Below are positions 6,907 through 15,500 of a stretch of DNA of 35,361 nucleotides, piece after piece. Position numbers and translations under genes: made by a program. Under the pieces are notes generated by a model that saw nothing but the letters and a program-made list of their open reading frames with translations, had not been told where the DNA came from and made no database searches. The DNA is from an uncultured Planctomycetota bacterium (GTDB taxonomy: Bacteria; Planctomycetota; Phycisphaerae; SM23-33): positions 1-35,361 of the forward strand of contig CAITIS010000009.1 in assembly GCA_903892515.1 (NCBI GenBank), read 5' to 3'. Within the stretch, counting starts at the first letter, position 1, and the number at the start of each line of letters is the position of its first letter.

Positions 6907-8637
6907 CTACATCTGCTCAATGGTCCGAATGCCCAGCAGCGACAGGCCCTTCTGCATGGTCCGGGCCGTCAGGGCGCACAGGGCCAGCCGGTTCGTCCGC
7001 GTGGGTTCGTCGGCCTGGATCACCGGGCAATTCTCATAGAAGCCCGTGAACGCCCCGGCAAGGTCGTACAGGTACGCGCACAGCAGATTGGGCAGGCATT
7101 CGCTGGCGACCGCCTGGATCGTCTCGGCGAATTGCAGCAGCTTTAAGCCCAGGGCCCGTTCCTCTGGTTGGGCCAGTTCGACGGCGCGACCGAAGAAGCT
7201 TTCCCGCGCCACGCCGGCCTTGCGGAAGATGCTGCTGATGCGGGCGTAGGCGTACTGCATGTACGGGGCCGTGTTGCCCTCCATCGCCAGCATCTTTTCA
7301 AAGCTAAAGACATAGTCGCTGTTGCGATTCTGCGACAAGTCAGCGTACTTCACCGCCCCGATGCCGACGATCTGCGCCACCTCATCGGCCTCGGCGGTCA
7401 GTTCGGGGTTCTTTGCCAGCACGATGGCCCGGGCCCGCTTCTGCGCTTCATCCAGCAGGTCGATCAGCTTGACCGTGCCGCCGGTGCGCGTGCGGAACTT
7501 GCCGCCGCCCTCTGCCAGCATTACGCCGAAAGGAACATGCTCCAGACGCACGTCCTCTGGCACCATGCCGGCCTGTCGCGCCGCGGCAAAGACCATGCGG
7601 AAATGCAGCGCCTGCCCGCCATCTGTCAGGTATAGCACGCGCTGGGCCTTCAAGGTGCCCACGCGGTAGCGTATGGCCGCCAGGTCGGTCGTGGCGTACA
7701 AGTAGCCGCCATCGGATTTCTGCACGATGACCGGCGTGATGTCGCCATCCTTGTCGGCGAATTCCGGCAGGAAGACGCACTTCGCGCCCTGCGATTCCTT
7801 CAGCAGCCCGGCCTTGTCCAGGTCGGCGACCACGTTGGCCAGATCGTCGTTGTAGGCTGACTCGCCGTGGACATCACTGTCCGCGAGCAGCACGCCCAGG
7901 GTCTTGTATACGGCCCGGCAATGTTCCATCGATTCATCCAGAAACATTTCCCAGGCCCGACGACTGTCAGGATTGCCGCCCTGCAGGGCGACTACTTCGG
8001 CCCGTGCCGCATCGGCAAAGGCCGGATCCGCATCAAAGAGCTGCTTGGCCTGGCGGTAAAAATCCTCCAGGTCGGCGATGTGGATGCCGCCCGACTGCCA
8101 GTCGGGGCGCTGCAGCTTAAGGTATGCCAGCAGCATGCCGAACTGCGTGCCCCAGTCGCCCACATGGTTTTGCCGGATGACCTTGTGGCCGACGAATCCC
8201 AGCGTTCGCGCCAAAGCATCGCCGATGATTGTCGAACGCAGGTGCCCGACGTGCATTTCCTTGGCCAGATTGGGGGCGCTGTAATCGACAACGACTGTCT
8301 GCGGCTGCACCGGCCGGTCCACGCCCAGGTGCTCGTCGGCCGCCATGGCTGAAAGCTGCTGCTGGAGCCAGGCGCGGTCCAGGCGAATGTTGATGAAGCC
8401 CGGGCCGGCGATGTCGAGCTTTTCGGCGACACCGGCCAGGTTGGCGGTGGCCAGAAGTTGCTCAGCCAATTTTCGCGGACTGGTGCCGGCGGACTTGGCG
8501 GCGGGCATGACGCCGTTGGCCTGGTAGTCGCCGAAGCCGGCTCTGGCGGAAGGCGCAACAATGGCCGGGACGCTTCGGCCGGCGAGCTTGGACAACGGCT
8601 CGGCCAGCCGCTCTTCGATATAGCGACGGATGTTCAT
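6907..8637 (-). CDS. argS: Arginyl-tRNA synthetase
   Basis: A 576-aa class I aminoacyl-tRNA synthetase that charges tRNA-Arg, in the cytoplasm. The N-terminal additional domain (about 1-100) is followed by the HIGH-type motif HVGHLRS (129-135). QNHVGDWGTQFGMLLAYL and the segment KFRTRTGGTVKLIDLLDEA are hallmarks of bacterial ArgRS, which often lacks a canonical KMSKS. The C-terminal anticodon-binding helical domain ends in LSLLGIRTIEQM. Length is normal. Its ATG overlaps the TGA of the upstream Lys/Ala-rich protein gene (ATGA), so the two are probably translationally coupled in the rsfS-argS operon. Confidence 0.98.
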   Translation of the reverse strand: MNIRRYIEERLAEPLSKLAGRSVPAIVAPSARAGFGDYQANGVMPAAKSAGTSPRKLAEQLLATANLAGVAEKLDIAGPGFINIRLDRAWLQQQLSAMAADEHLGVDRPVQPQTVVVDYSAPNLAKEMHVGHLRSTIIGDALARTLGFVGHKVIRQNHVGDWGTQFGMLLAYLKLQRPDWQSGGIHIADLEDFYRQAKQLFDADPAFADAARAEVVALQGGNPDSRRAWEMFLDESMEHCRAVYKTLGVLLADSDVHGESAYNDDLANVVADLDKAGLLKESQGAKCVFLPEFADKDGDITPVIVQKSDGGYLYATTDLAAIRYRVGTLKAQRVLYLTDGGQALHFRMVFAAARQAGMVPEDVRLEHVPFGVMLAEGGGKFRTRTGGTVKLIDLLDEAQKRARAIVLAKNPELTAEADEVAQIVGIGAVKYADLSQNRNSDYVFSFEKMLAMEGNTAPYMQYAYARISSIFRKAGVARESFFGRAVELAQPEERALGLKLLQFAETIQAVASECLPNLLCAYLYDLAGAFTGFYENCPVIQADEPTRTNRLALCALTARTMQKGLSLLGIRTIEQM

Positions 8638-9287
8638 GACTCTTTCTTGGCAGCCCGTTTGCGGGGCTTGCTGGCCTTGGCGGCCGGCTCATCGGCCGAC
8701 TTCTCGGCCGGTTTCTTGACGGTCTTGCGGGCGGCTTTCTTCTTGGGGGCGGCCTTGGCGGGTTCAGCGGGCTCTGCCGCCGTTTCCGACGGCGCGGCAG
8801 CCTCAGTCGGGCCAGCGCCGATCAGCTCACGCGCCAGGGCTTCGATGTCTGTCGACAGCGGCGGGGCCTGGGGCGGCTTGGCGACTTCGGCCGTGCTGGC
8901 GGGAATCGCCTGAGCAGGGGCTTGGGCTGCCGGCACAGGGGCAGCAGCCACTGGCGCGGGGGCTTGATCGCCGGGGGCCGGCGCATCGGGCGTGGCGGCG
9001 GGAGCCTTGTCCTTGGCGTTGATGTTCAGCACGCCCGTCTCGTCCACGGTGACGGTGACGCCGAGCGTTTCCAGGCGGGCATGCTGGAGGATCTTATCCC
9101 GCACGCGTTGGAGGCTTTTGCCGCTGGCCTTGGTGACCTTGACGATGCCGAGGTACTGGAAGTCCGCGGGCCGGCCGTTGGGGTAGGCCTTGAGCCACTG
9201 AGGTCCGATCAGGATGGGCGGCTTAAAGAGCGTCCTGACGGCGTCATCAAGCCTCGAACGAATCTGATCTTCCAGTGTCTTGCTCAT
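8634..9287 (-). CDS. Protein with histone H1-like Lys/Ala tail, in the rsfS-argS operon
   Basis: A 217-aa protein that I do not recognise as a named family. Residues 1-95 look like a small folded domain (LFKPPILIGPQWLKAYPNG, DFQYLGIVKVTKASGKSLQR, VTVTVDETGVLNI). Residues 96-165 are low-complexity Ala/Pro/Gln. The last 45 residues are Lys/Ala-rich (AAPKKKAARKTVKKPAEK and KASKPRKRAAKKES), like histone H1 tails and bacterial H1-like proteins, and would bind nucleic acid. The ATG at 9287 has GGAG 7 nt upstream; an earlier in-frame start would lengthen an already large overlap. It overlaps the end of rsfS by 41 nt and the start of argS by 4 nt. The position between two translation genes suggests an RNA- or ribosome-related role, which is inference. 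Confidence 0.8.
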   Translation of the reverse strand: MSKTLEDQIRSRLDDAVRTLFKPPILIGPQWLKAYPNGRPADFQYLGIVKVTKASGKSLQRVRDKILQHARLETLGVTVTVDETGVLNINAKDKAPAATPDAPAPGDQAPAPVAAAPVPAAQAPAQAIPASTAEVAKPPQAPPLSTDIEALARELIGAGPTEAAAPSETAAEPAEPAKAAPKKKAARKTVKKPAEKSADEPAAKASKPRKRAAKKES

Positions 9288-9678
9288 CGGACTTCTCCGT
9301 GGCCTTCTTTCGCCGCTGCCAGCGGACGTGCGGGGCATCGCCCCAGATCAATTCCAGGTCGTACACGCCGCGGTGACTTTCGCTGAAGAGGTGGACAACC
9401 ACGTCCACAAAGTCCAGCAGAACCCAGTACGGCGAGTTCAGGCCCGCGACGTTCAGAGCTTTTTGCCCATTGGCCCGGCCCATCTGCATCATTTCCTGGG
9501 CCACCGCGGTCATCTGTCGGTCCGACGTGCCGGTGGCGATGACGAAGTAGTCCGTCACGGGGCTGATGCCCCGGACGTCGAGAATGACGATATCGGTGCT
9601 GTGCCGGTCGTGGGCGATGCGGGCGGCCTCAACAGCCAGAGCGCGTCCGGTAGAGATTTTTCGCTTAGTCTTGGCCAT
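9247..9678 (-). CDS. rsfS: Ribosomal silencing factor RsfS (Iojap family)
   Basis: A 143-aa RsfS homologue. The family binds ribosomal protein uL14 and blocks joining of the 30S and 50S subunits when nutrients are scarce. DIVILDVRGISPVTDYFVIA, TGTSDRQ, WVLLDFVDVVVHLFSE and YDLELIWGDAP are family signatures. The ATG at 9678 has no clear Shine-Dalgarno sequence, and a TACAAT -10 hexamer lies about 20 nt upstream, so the leader is short. The 3' end overlaps the next gene by 41 nt, making it the first gene of an operon with the Lys/Ala-rich protein and argS. The C-terminal tail after WGDAP is longer than in many homologues. Confidence 0.96.
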   Translation of the reverse strand: MAKTKRKISTGRALAVEAARIAHDRHSTDIVILDVRGISPVTDYFVIATGTSDRQMTAVAQEMMQMGRANGQKALNVAGLNSPYWVLLDFVDVVVHLFSESHRGVYDLELIWGDAPHVRWQRRKKATEKSDEQDTGRSDSFEA

Positions 9679-9698
9679 TATCGGTTGATCGTAAACCT

Positions 9699-9728
9699 AT
9701 TGTACAGCAGGGGCGGTGCTACTCACAA
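9699..9728 (-). promoter_or_regulatory. Promoter of the rsfS-argS operon
   Basis: On the minus strand TTGTGA, an 18-nt spacer and TACAAT (9704 to 9699), with a predicted start near 9692, about 14 nt before the rsfS ATG. Confidence 0.5.
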
Positions 9729-9842
9729 GCGCTTCAAATGCATCAAAACATACCGCCCGTCGGCCAGGGGGTCGGCGGCGCCGAGGCGATTTGTCTCGGC
9801 GCACAGACATCCTGACTGCGGGCGATAGGGGATTTACTCACG

Positions 9843-9878
9843 AGTCGAACCGGGCGAAGAACTCCACCCGGCGCGGCA
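9843..9878 (-). other. Stem-loop just after rpsU
   Basis: Directly after the rpsU stop codon the minus strand can fold into a 7-bp stem CCGGGTG with loop GAGTTCTT (one wobble pair). No T tract follows, so it may stabilise or end the mRNA but is not a textbook terminator. The nearby GGTTCGACTC resembles a tRNA T arm, but no tRNA fold could be built around it. Confidence 0.4.
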
Positions 9879-10061
9879 CTATCGGTCAAAACCCACGCGC
9901 TTGACGCTCTTGCGAGCGCGGCGACGCTTGCGTTCCGAAGGCTTCTCGTAATACGCGTTGCGCTTAATATCCTTGGTCAAGCCTTCTTTTTCGCACATCT
10001 TCTTGAAGCGGCGGAGCATCTGATCCACCGACTCATTGCCTCGTGCCTTCACTTTGATCAT
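9879..10061 (-). CDS. rpsU: Small ribosomal subunit protein bS21
   Basis: A 60-aa protein of the 30S subunit, near the 16S 3' end and important for initiation. MIKVKARGNESVDQMLRRFK, KMCEKEGLTKDIKRNAYYEKPSERKRRR and the basic C-terminus are typical of bS21. The ATG at 10061 has AGGA 5 nt upstream, and a strong promoter lies about 50 nt before it. An in-frame upstream extension to 10100 was rejected because it begins before the Shine-Dalgarno sequence. It is transcribed alone, upstream of the rsfS operon. Confidence 0.95.
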   Translation of the reverse strand: MIKVKARGNESVDQMLRRFKKMCEKEGLTKDIKRNAYYEKPSERKRRRARKSVKRVGFDR

Positions 10062-10108
10062 GCTTTTCCTGGTGATCCTTTCTGAGTCGCTCGACTCCAA
10101 GACGAAGA

Positions 10109-10136
10109 ATTATATCCGCCCCGAAAGGCCCTGCAA
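10109..10136 (-). promoter_or_regulatory. Promoter of rpsU
   Basis: On the minus strand TTGCAG, a 16-nt spacer and a perfect TATAAT (10114 to 10109), giving a start near 10102 and a leader of about 40 nt. It is one of the best promoters in the window, as expected for a ribosomal protein gene. Confidence 0.65.
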
Positions 10137-10157
10137 GAGAATAATGCCAGCGGAGGG

Positions 10158-10268
10158 GGGAAGACGGGAATCGGGAAGACGGGAATCGGGAAGACGGGAA
10201 TCGGGAAGACGGGAATCGGGAAGACGGGAATCGGGAAGACGGGAATCGGGAAGACGGGAATCGGGAAG
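10158..10268. repeat. Seven perfect 15-bp tandem repeats (GGGAAGACGGGAATC)
   Basis: Seven perfect head-to-tail copies (10158-10262) plus a partial one. Each unit carries two GGG runs, so the array can form G-quadruplexes on the plus strand. It lies about 20 bp upstream of the rpsU promoter. Being a multiple of three, it gives an open frame repeating RRESG, but there is no sign this is translated. Confidence 0.9.
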
Positions 10269-10318
10269 CGGGGACGCGCGGAAGAACCGGGACGCAGATC
10301 GGTGAGTCAGGGTGTCCG

Positions 10319-10350
10319 GATTCCCGCTTCCCGCTTCCGGATTCCCCGTC
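10319..10350. repeat. GGGAAGC/GGGAATC 7-mers after the STAS gene
   Basis: On the minus strand, degenerate G-rich 7-mers begin within about 15 nt of the STAS gene stop codon, the same arrangement as at the end of rsmG. Confidence 0.65.
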
Positions 10351-10353
10351 TTT

Positions 10354-10695
10354 TCAGGCCACGATATTGCCCAACTGCATCTTGGCCAAGGCCGTCGAGA
10401 TGTCCTTGGTGAACTCGAAGATCTTGTCCAGGCCCGTCACCATGAGCACGCCCCAGACCTGATTGTTGGCCCCGCAGATGATCATGCGTCGGTCACCTGA
10501 GAGCATCTGCTTGCGCAGCCGGAGCAACTTGGCGATGCAGGAGGAGTTCATGTACCCGACGGCCTGCAGGTTCAGCACGACGTTGCAGGGGCGGCGAGCG
10601 ATCTGCTCAGCCAAGGCCGCCATCTCGTCCGAAAACTGCGGATCGTCCGACAACTCAGCCACGATGATAGAATCAGACCAGTTTTGAATCGCCAT
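10354..10695 (-). CDS. STAS-domain protein, anti-anti-sigma factor type
   Basis: A 113-aa single STAS domain, the fold of SpoIIAA/RsbV proteins that release a sigma factor by binding its anti-sigma factor and are switched off by Ser phosphorylation. PCNVVLNLQAVGYMNSSCIAKLLRLRKQM fits the family; the phosphosite would be Ser51, but the usual Asp before it is Asn. GANNQVWGVLMVTGLDKIFEF matches the conserved C-terminal half. AGGAAG precedes the ATG by a few nt. No kinase or anti-sigma gene is adjacent, so the partner is unknown; such orphan STAS proteins are common where partners are encoded elsewhere. Confidence 0.88.
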   Translation of the reverse strand: MAIQNWSDSIIVAELSDDPQFSDEMAALAEQIARRPCNVVLNLQAVGYMNSSCIAKLLRLRKQMLSGDRRMIICGANNQVWGVLMVTGLDKIFEFTKDISTALAKMQLGNIVA

Positions 10696-10766
10696 TGCTC
10701 TTCCTCAGAATAATGCGCTGTCCGTTCAAACTATATCATCGGCCAGAAGGGGCGGCGACGTGCTCC

Positions 10767-10793
10767 AAAAAAAATGGCGGCCTAAAGACCGCC
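10767..10793 (-). terminator. Intrinsic terminator (minus strand)
   Basis: On the minus strand a 7-bp stem GGCGGTC with loop TTTA (one wobble pair), then A and eight T. It lies between gltD and the STAS gene. Confidence 0.7.
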
Positions 10794-11036
10794 GCGGTTC
10801 CTGGTTCAGAATGGGGAGTCCCTGGTGATGGTTCCATCCAGTGTAGTGCGCCAATTAGATTGAACATTATCGTGCCATTGCGAAGCGATAGGCCCCCGCC
10901 TTTAGCGGGGGCACGAAATGCGGCTTGCAGACTTGCTGAGCCCGTTTACGGGCTTCGTTGCATTCGGGGAAGCCCGTAAACAGGCTCAGATGCAATCACC
11001 GGCTGTTCACCGCCGCTCAAGCGGCGGCCTAATAGG
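10794..11036. repeat. Hairpin-rich stretch between two terminators
   Basis: No gene seen. Hairpins: stem CCCCCGC, loop CTTTA (10893-10911); a 21-bp inverted pair with one mismatch (10936-10956 and 10969-10989), each arm itself a hairpin AGCCCG with loop TTTA/TAAA; stem CCGCCGC, loop TCAA (11010-11027). The repeated TTTA/TAAA loop with differing GC stems links these to both flanking terminators. The stretch may be a dispersed repeat cluster or a structured RNA. Confidence 0.55.
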
Positions 11037-11058
11037 AAAAAGCCCCGTAAACGGGGCT
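11037..11058 (-). terminator. Intrinsic terminator of gltBD
   Basis: On the minus strand stem AGCCCCG, loop TTTA, partner CGGGGCT, running into a T tract. It lies about 95 nt past the gltD stop codon and probably ends the gltBD transcript. Confidence 0.7.
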
Positions 11059-11153
11059 CAAAGCCCGGGTACTTGCCTCGCTTCTCATTGACAACATAAC
11101 GGTGAGCAATGGTGACGCACTACACTAAGAACTCGCCACCAGGAACTAACAAC

Positions 11154-12554
11154 TCACTTCAGGTAGTTGTCAATCGCCGCCGCGGCGTCGCGGCCGGCCG
11201 CTATGCCCCGCACCACCAGCGAGGCGCCCATGCTGGCATCGCCGGCAGAGAAGATGCCCTTGACGCTGGTCTGGCAGTCGTTGACCAGGATGTTGCCGCG
11301 CTGGTCGATCTTCAGGCCGAACTGCTCGATCAGCCCATTGTGCACCACATGCACAAAGCCCATGGCCAGCAGCACCAGGTCGACCTTCTGCGTGAACTCG
11401 GTGTTGGGAACTTCCTGCATCTTCATGCCTTCCCACTCGACCTGGCAGGCCAGCACTTCGCTGACCTTTTCGCCTTTGCCGGTGAGCTTCTTGGTCAGCA
11501 CGCTCCAGCGGCGCTGGCAGCCCTCCTCGTGGCTGGTTGAGGTCCGCAGGATGCGCGGATAGCTTGGCCAGGGGGTGTCGGGGTTGGCGTTCTCGGGCGG
11601 CTTGGGCAGCACTTCGTACTGGTGCACTGCCTTGGCGCCTTGCCGGATGGCGGTGCCCACGCAGTCGCTGCCGGTGTCGCCGCCGCCGATGACCAGCACG
11701 ATCTTGCCCTTGGCGTTGATGATCGGGCCGCCGGGCTCCTCGCCGCCATTGATGCGGTTTTGCTGCGTGAGGTATTCCAGCGCGAAGTGCACGTTGGCCA
11801 GTTCCCGGCCAGGGGCTTTCAGGTCGCGCGGCTCGCCGGCGCCCATGGTGATGCAGATGGCGTCGAACATGTTCTGGAGATAGCGGGCCGAGAGATCCTC
11901 GCCCACGGTCACGCCGGTCTGGAACTCCACGCCCTCGGCCTTGAGTTGCTCGATCCGCCGATCCAGGATGTGCTTGTCCAGCTTGAAGTCGGGAATGCCG
12001 TACCGCAGCAGGCCGCCAGGCTTTTGGTCCTTCTCGAAGACCACGACGGTATGGCCAGCGCGGGCCAACTGCTGAGCGGCCGCCAGGCCCGAGGGGCCCG
12101 AACCGATGATGGCGACCTTCTTGCCGGTCTTCCTGGCCGGCGGCAGGGGCTTGATCCAGCCTTCCTGCCAGCCGCGTTCGGCGATCTGGCATTCGATGTG
12201 CCGGATGAGCACGGGCTGGCTATTGACCGACAGCGAGCAGGAGGCCTCGCACAGGGCGGGGCAAATCCTGCCGGTGATTTCCGGGAAGTTGTTGGTCGAG
12301 TGCAGGTTGTCGCACGCTTCCTTCCACCGCCCGCGATAGATCAGGTCGTTGAATTCCGGGATGCGGTTGTGCAGCGGGCAGCCCGAGCCGTGGCAGAAGG
12401 GGATGCCGCAGTCCATGCATCGGGCCGCCTGTTGCAGCAGCGCCGGCTCGGGCAGCGGCACATCGACCTCGAAGAAGTCCTTGGTCCGCTGCTCAATGGC
12501 GCGGTGCGGCACATTCTGCCGCTCGTGTTCGAGGAACCCGGTTGGCTTACCCAC
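11154..12554 (-). CDS. gltD: Glutamate synthase (NADPH) small subunit
   Basis: A 466-aa FAD/NADPH subunit that passes electrons from NADPH to the large subunit for making glutamate from glutamine and 2-oxoglutarate. N-terminal cysteines 46, 49, 54 and 59 (CMDCGIPFCHGSGC) and 98, 102 and 106 would carry [4Fe-4S] clusters. The FAD site is IIGSGPSGLAAA (about 149-160) and the NADPH site is VIGGGDTGSDCVG. The C-terminal GIFSAGDASMGASLVVRGIAAGRDAA is typical. The start is a GTG overlapping the gltB stop by 8 nt, with AGGAGG 7 nt upstream inside gltB, so the two subunits are coupled. Length is normal for the family. Confidence 0.97.
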   Translation of the reverse strand: MGKPTGFLEHERQNVPHRAIEQRTKDFFEVDVPLPEPALLQQAARCMDCGIPFCHGSGCPLHNRIPEFNDLIYRGRWKEACDNLHSTNNFPEITGRICPALCEASCSLSVNSQPVLIRHIECQIAERGWQEGWIKPLPPARKTGKKVAIIGSGPSGLAAAQQLARAGHTVVVFEKDQKPGGLLRYGIPDFKLDKHILDRRIEQLKAEGVEFQTGVTVGEDLSARYLQNMFDAICITMGAGEPRDLKAPGRELANVHFALEYLTQQNRINGGEEPGGPIINAKGKIVLVIGGGDTGSDCVGTAIRQGAKAVHQYEVLPKPPENANPDTPWPSYPRILRTSTSHEEGCQRRWSVLTKKLTGKGEKVSEVLACQVEWEGMKMQEVPNTEFTQKVDLVLLAMGFVHVVHNGLIEQFGLKIDQRGNILVNDCQTSVKGIFSAGDASMGASLVVRGIAAGRDAAAAIDNYLK

Positions 12555-15500
12555 GGAACACCTCCTCCGTCGCCGGCGAAAACTCCGCCTGGCGTTGCTC
12601 GCGTTCCCGCAGCCGTTCCATGGCCTTGCGGTAATCGATCGGCATGACCTTCACAAACTTGCCCACGATCTCACGCCAGTTATCCAGCAGCCGCTTGGCC
12701 TGCACGCTGCCCGTCCAATTCAGGTGACGCGTGATCATGTCCTTGAGGAAGTCGCGATCCTCTTGCAGCCGGATCGATTCCAAGTCCACCATGTCCAGGT
12801 TGCACAGCGTGTCGAAAAGCTGCTGCTCATCCAGCACGTAGGCGATGCCGCCGCTCATGCCCGCGGCGAAGTTGCGCCCGGTCTGGCCGATCACGACGAC
12901 TCGCCCGCCGGTCATGTACTCGCAGCCATGATCGCCCACGCCTTCAACCACCGCGCTAGCGCCGCTGTTGCGGACGGCGAAGCGCTCGCCCGCCAGGCCG
13001 TTGATGAAGATCTCGCCGGTCGTGGCCCCGTACAGCAGCGTGTTGCCGACGATGATGTTTTCGCGGGCTTCAAAGGGCGAACCCGGCGGCGTGACGACCA
13101 CGATCCTGCCGCCCGACAAGCCCTTGCCCAGGTAGTCATTCGTGTCGCCGATCAGCTTGAGCGTAACGCCCGGGGCCAGGAACGCGCCGAAGCTCTGGCC
13201 GGCCGAACCGGTGAGCGTTACCTCGATCGTGCCGTCGGGCAGGCCCTTGGCGCCGTACTTGCGCACCAGCCGGTTGGACAGGATCGCCCCGATCGTCCGA
13301 TGCACGTTGCGCACAGGTAGCGCGATCTGCACCTTCTGGCCTTGCTCCATCGCCGGCTTGGCCAGATCCAGGATCTGCCAGTCCAGGTGCGTCTTGAGCG
13401 TGTCGGCCTGGTGCTTGCTGCAATACAGCGTCTGGCCCTTGGGGTCAGGCCGGGTGAACAGGGCTGAGAAGTCCAGCCCGCGGTGCTTCCAATGCTCCAG
13501 GGCCTTGGCCGTCGAAATGCGGTCCACGTGGCCGATCATCTCATTGACGGTGCGGAAGCCAAGTTCGGCCATGATCTGCCGGGCCTCTTCGGCCACCAGC
13601 AGCATGAACCGCTCCAGTTGCTCGGGCTTGCCGGCAAAGCGGGCTCGCAATTCAGGCTCCTGCGTGGCGATGCCCGCCGGGCAGGTGCCGTGATGGCAAT
13701 GTCGCATCATAATGCAACCCATGCTCACCAGGGCGGCCGTGCCGAAGCCGAAGCGGTCGGCCCCCAGCAGCGCGCCCACCACCACGTCGCGACCGGTCTT
13801 CATCTGGCCGTCCACCTGCACCAGGATGCGGTCGCGCAGGCCGTTGAGCAGCAGGGTCTGTTGCGTCTCGGCGATGCCCAGTTCCCACGGGATGCCCGCG
13901 TGCTTGATGGAGGATAGCGGGCTGGCGCCCGTGCCGCCGTCAAAGCCGCTGACCAGCACCTCGTCGGCATTGCCCTTGGCCACGCCCGCGGCGATGGTGC
14001 CCACGCCCACCTCCGACACCAGCTTGACCGACACTTGCACGCCGGGGTTGCTGCACTTGAGGTCGTAGATGAGTTGCGCCAGGTCCTCGATAGAGTAGAT
14101 GTCATGGTGCGGCGGCGGCGAGATCAGCGTCACGCCGGGCGTCGAATGCCGCAGCCGGGCGATCTCGTCGGTGACCTTGTGGCCGGGCAATTGGCCGCCC
14201 TCGCCGGGCTTGGCGCCCTGGGCCATCTTGATCTGCAGCATCTTGGCGTTGGCCAGGTACTCGATCGTCACGCCGAATCGTCCGCTGGCCACCTGCTTGA
14301 CGCCGCAACTCAGGTTGATGCCGTCGTCGCGCGGGCGATACCGCTGCGGATCCTCGCCGCCCTCGCCGGTGTTGCTCATGCCGCCCAGGTGATTCATCGC
14401 CACGGCCATGCATTCGTGGGCCTCGCGACTGATGGACCCGTGCGACATGGCGCCGGTGTAGAAACGCTTGACGATCTCGCTGGCGGGCTCGACCTCCTCG
14501 ATGGGGACGGCCTGGCCGGGCGTAAAGTCAAAGAGCCCTCGCAGCGTGCACAGCCGCTTGGCCTGATTGTTAATGTGCTTGGCGTATTCGCCGTATGCCT
14601 TGGTGTCGCTCTTGCGGACGGCCAGTTGCAGATTGGCGATGGTGGAGGGGTTCCACAGGTGATTCTCGCCGTCGTGGCGGTAGTGATACTCGCCGCCGAA
14701 GTCCAATTCCAGCGCGGCAGCCGGTCGCTCAGCAAAGGCCGCCTTGTGCCGCTGTGAGGCCTCTTTGGCCAGCACGCCCAGGCCCACGCCCTCGATCCGG
14801 CTGGGGGTGCCGGTGAAGTAGCTGTCGATGACCTTCTTGTTCAGCCCGATGGCCTCGAAGAGCTGGGCGGCGAAGTAGCTGCGCAGCGTCGAGATGCCCA
14901 TCTTGGAGATAACCTTCAGGATGCCCTTCTTGATGGCCGCGATGTAGTGATCGACCAGTTCGTCGGTGTCATGCTTGCCGGCGATCTCGCCGCGGAGGCT
15001 CATCTCGTTGACGGCCTCTAAGGCCAGGTACGGGTTGACCGCGTTGGCGCCGTAGCCGCACAGCAGGCAAAAGTGCATGACCTCGCGTGGCTCGCCGCTC
15101 TCGACCACGATGCCCGCCTGGCCGCGCAGCTTGCGGGCCAGCAGGCCGTGATGCAGCGCCGCCGTCGCCAGCAGCGATGGGATCGGGGCCTTGTCGGGCG
15201 ACAGGCCGCGGTCGCTGAGGATCAGCAGGGCGGCGCCGTCGGCAATGGCCGTTTCCGCCGCAGCCAGCATCTCATCGAGTCCGCGCCGCAGGCTCTGCTC
15301 GGGTTCGCCCGCAGCGTCAAAGAGCATCGGAATGGTCGCGACTTTGAGGTCGGGCCGCTGGGCCGCTCGCAGCCGGTCCATGTCGTCGCTGGTCAGAATC
15401 GGGTGGGGCAGCTTGAGCTGGCGGCAATGCTCGGGCGTCTCGTCCAGCAGGTTGCGCTGCTTGCCGGTGAAGCTCATCAGGCTCATCACCAGGCCTTCAC

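Noticed and set aside
9836..9878. tRNA gene suggested by GGTTCGACTC on the minus strand
   Set aside because: No acceptor stem, D arm or anticodon arm could be fitted around it; the nearby pairing is a simple stem-loop.
10158..10268. CRISPR array
   Set aside because: The units are perfect head-to-tail copies with no spacers between them and no cas genes nearby.
10036..10305. Protein-coding frame repeating RRESG
   Set aside because: It arises only because the repeat unit is 15 bp; it has no ribosome binding site and runs antisense through the rpsU start.
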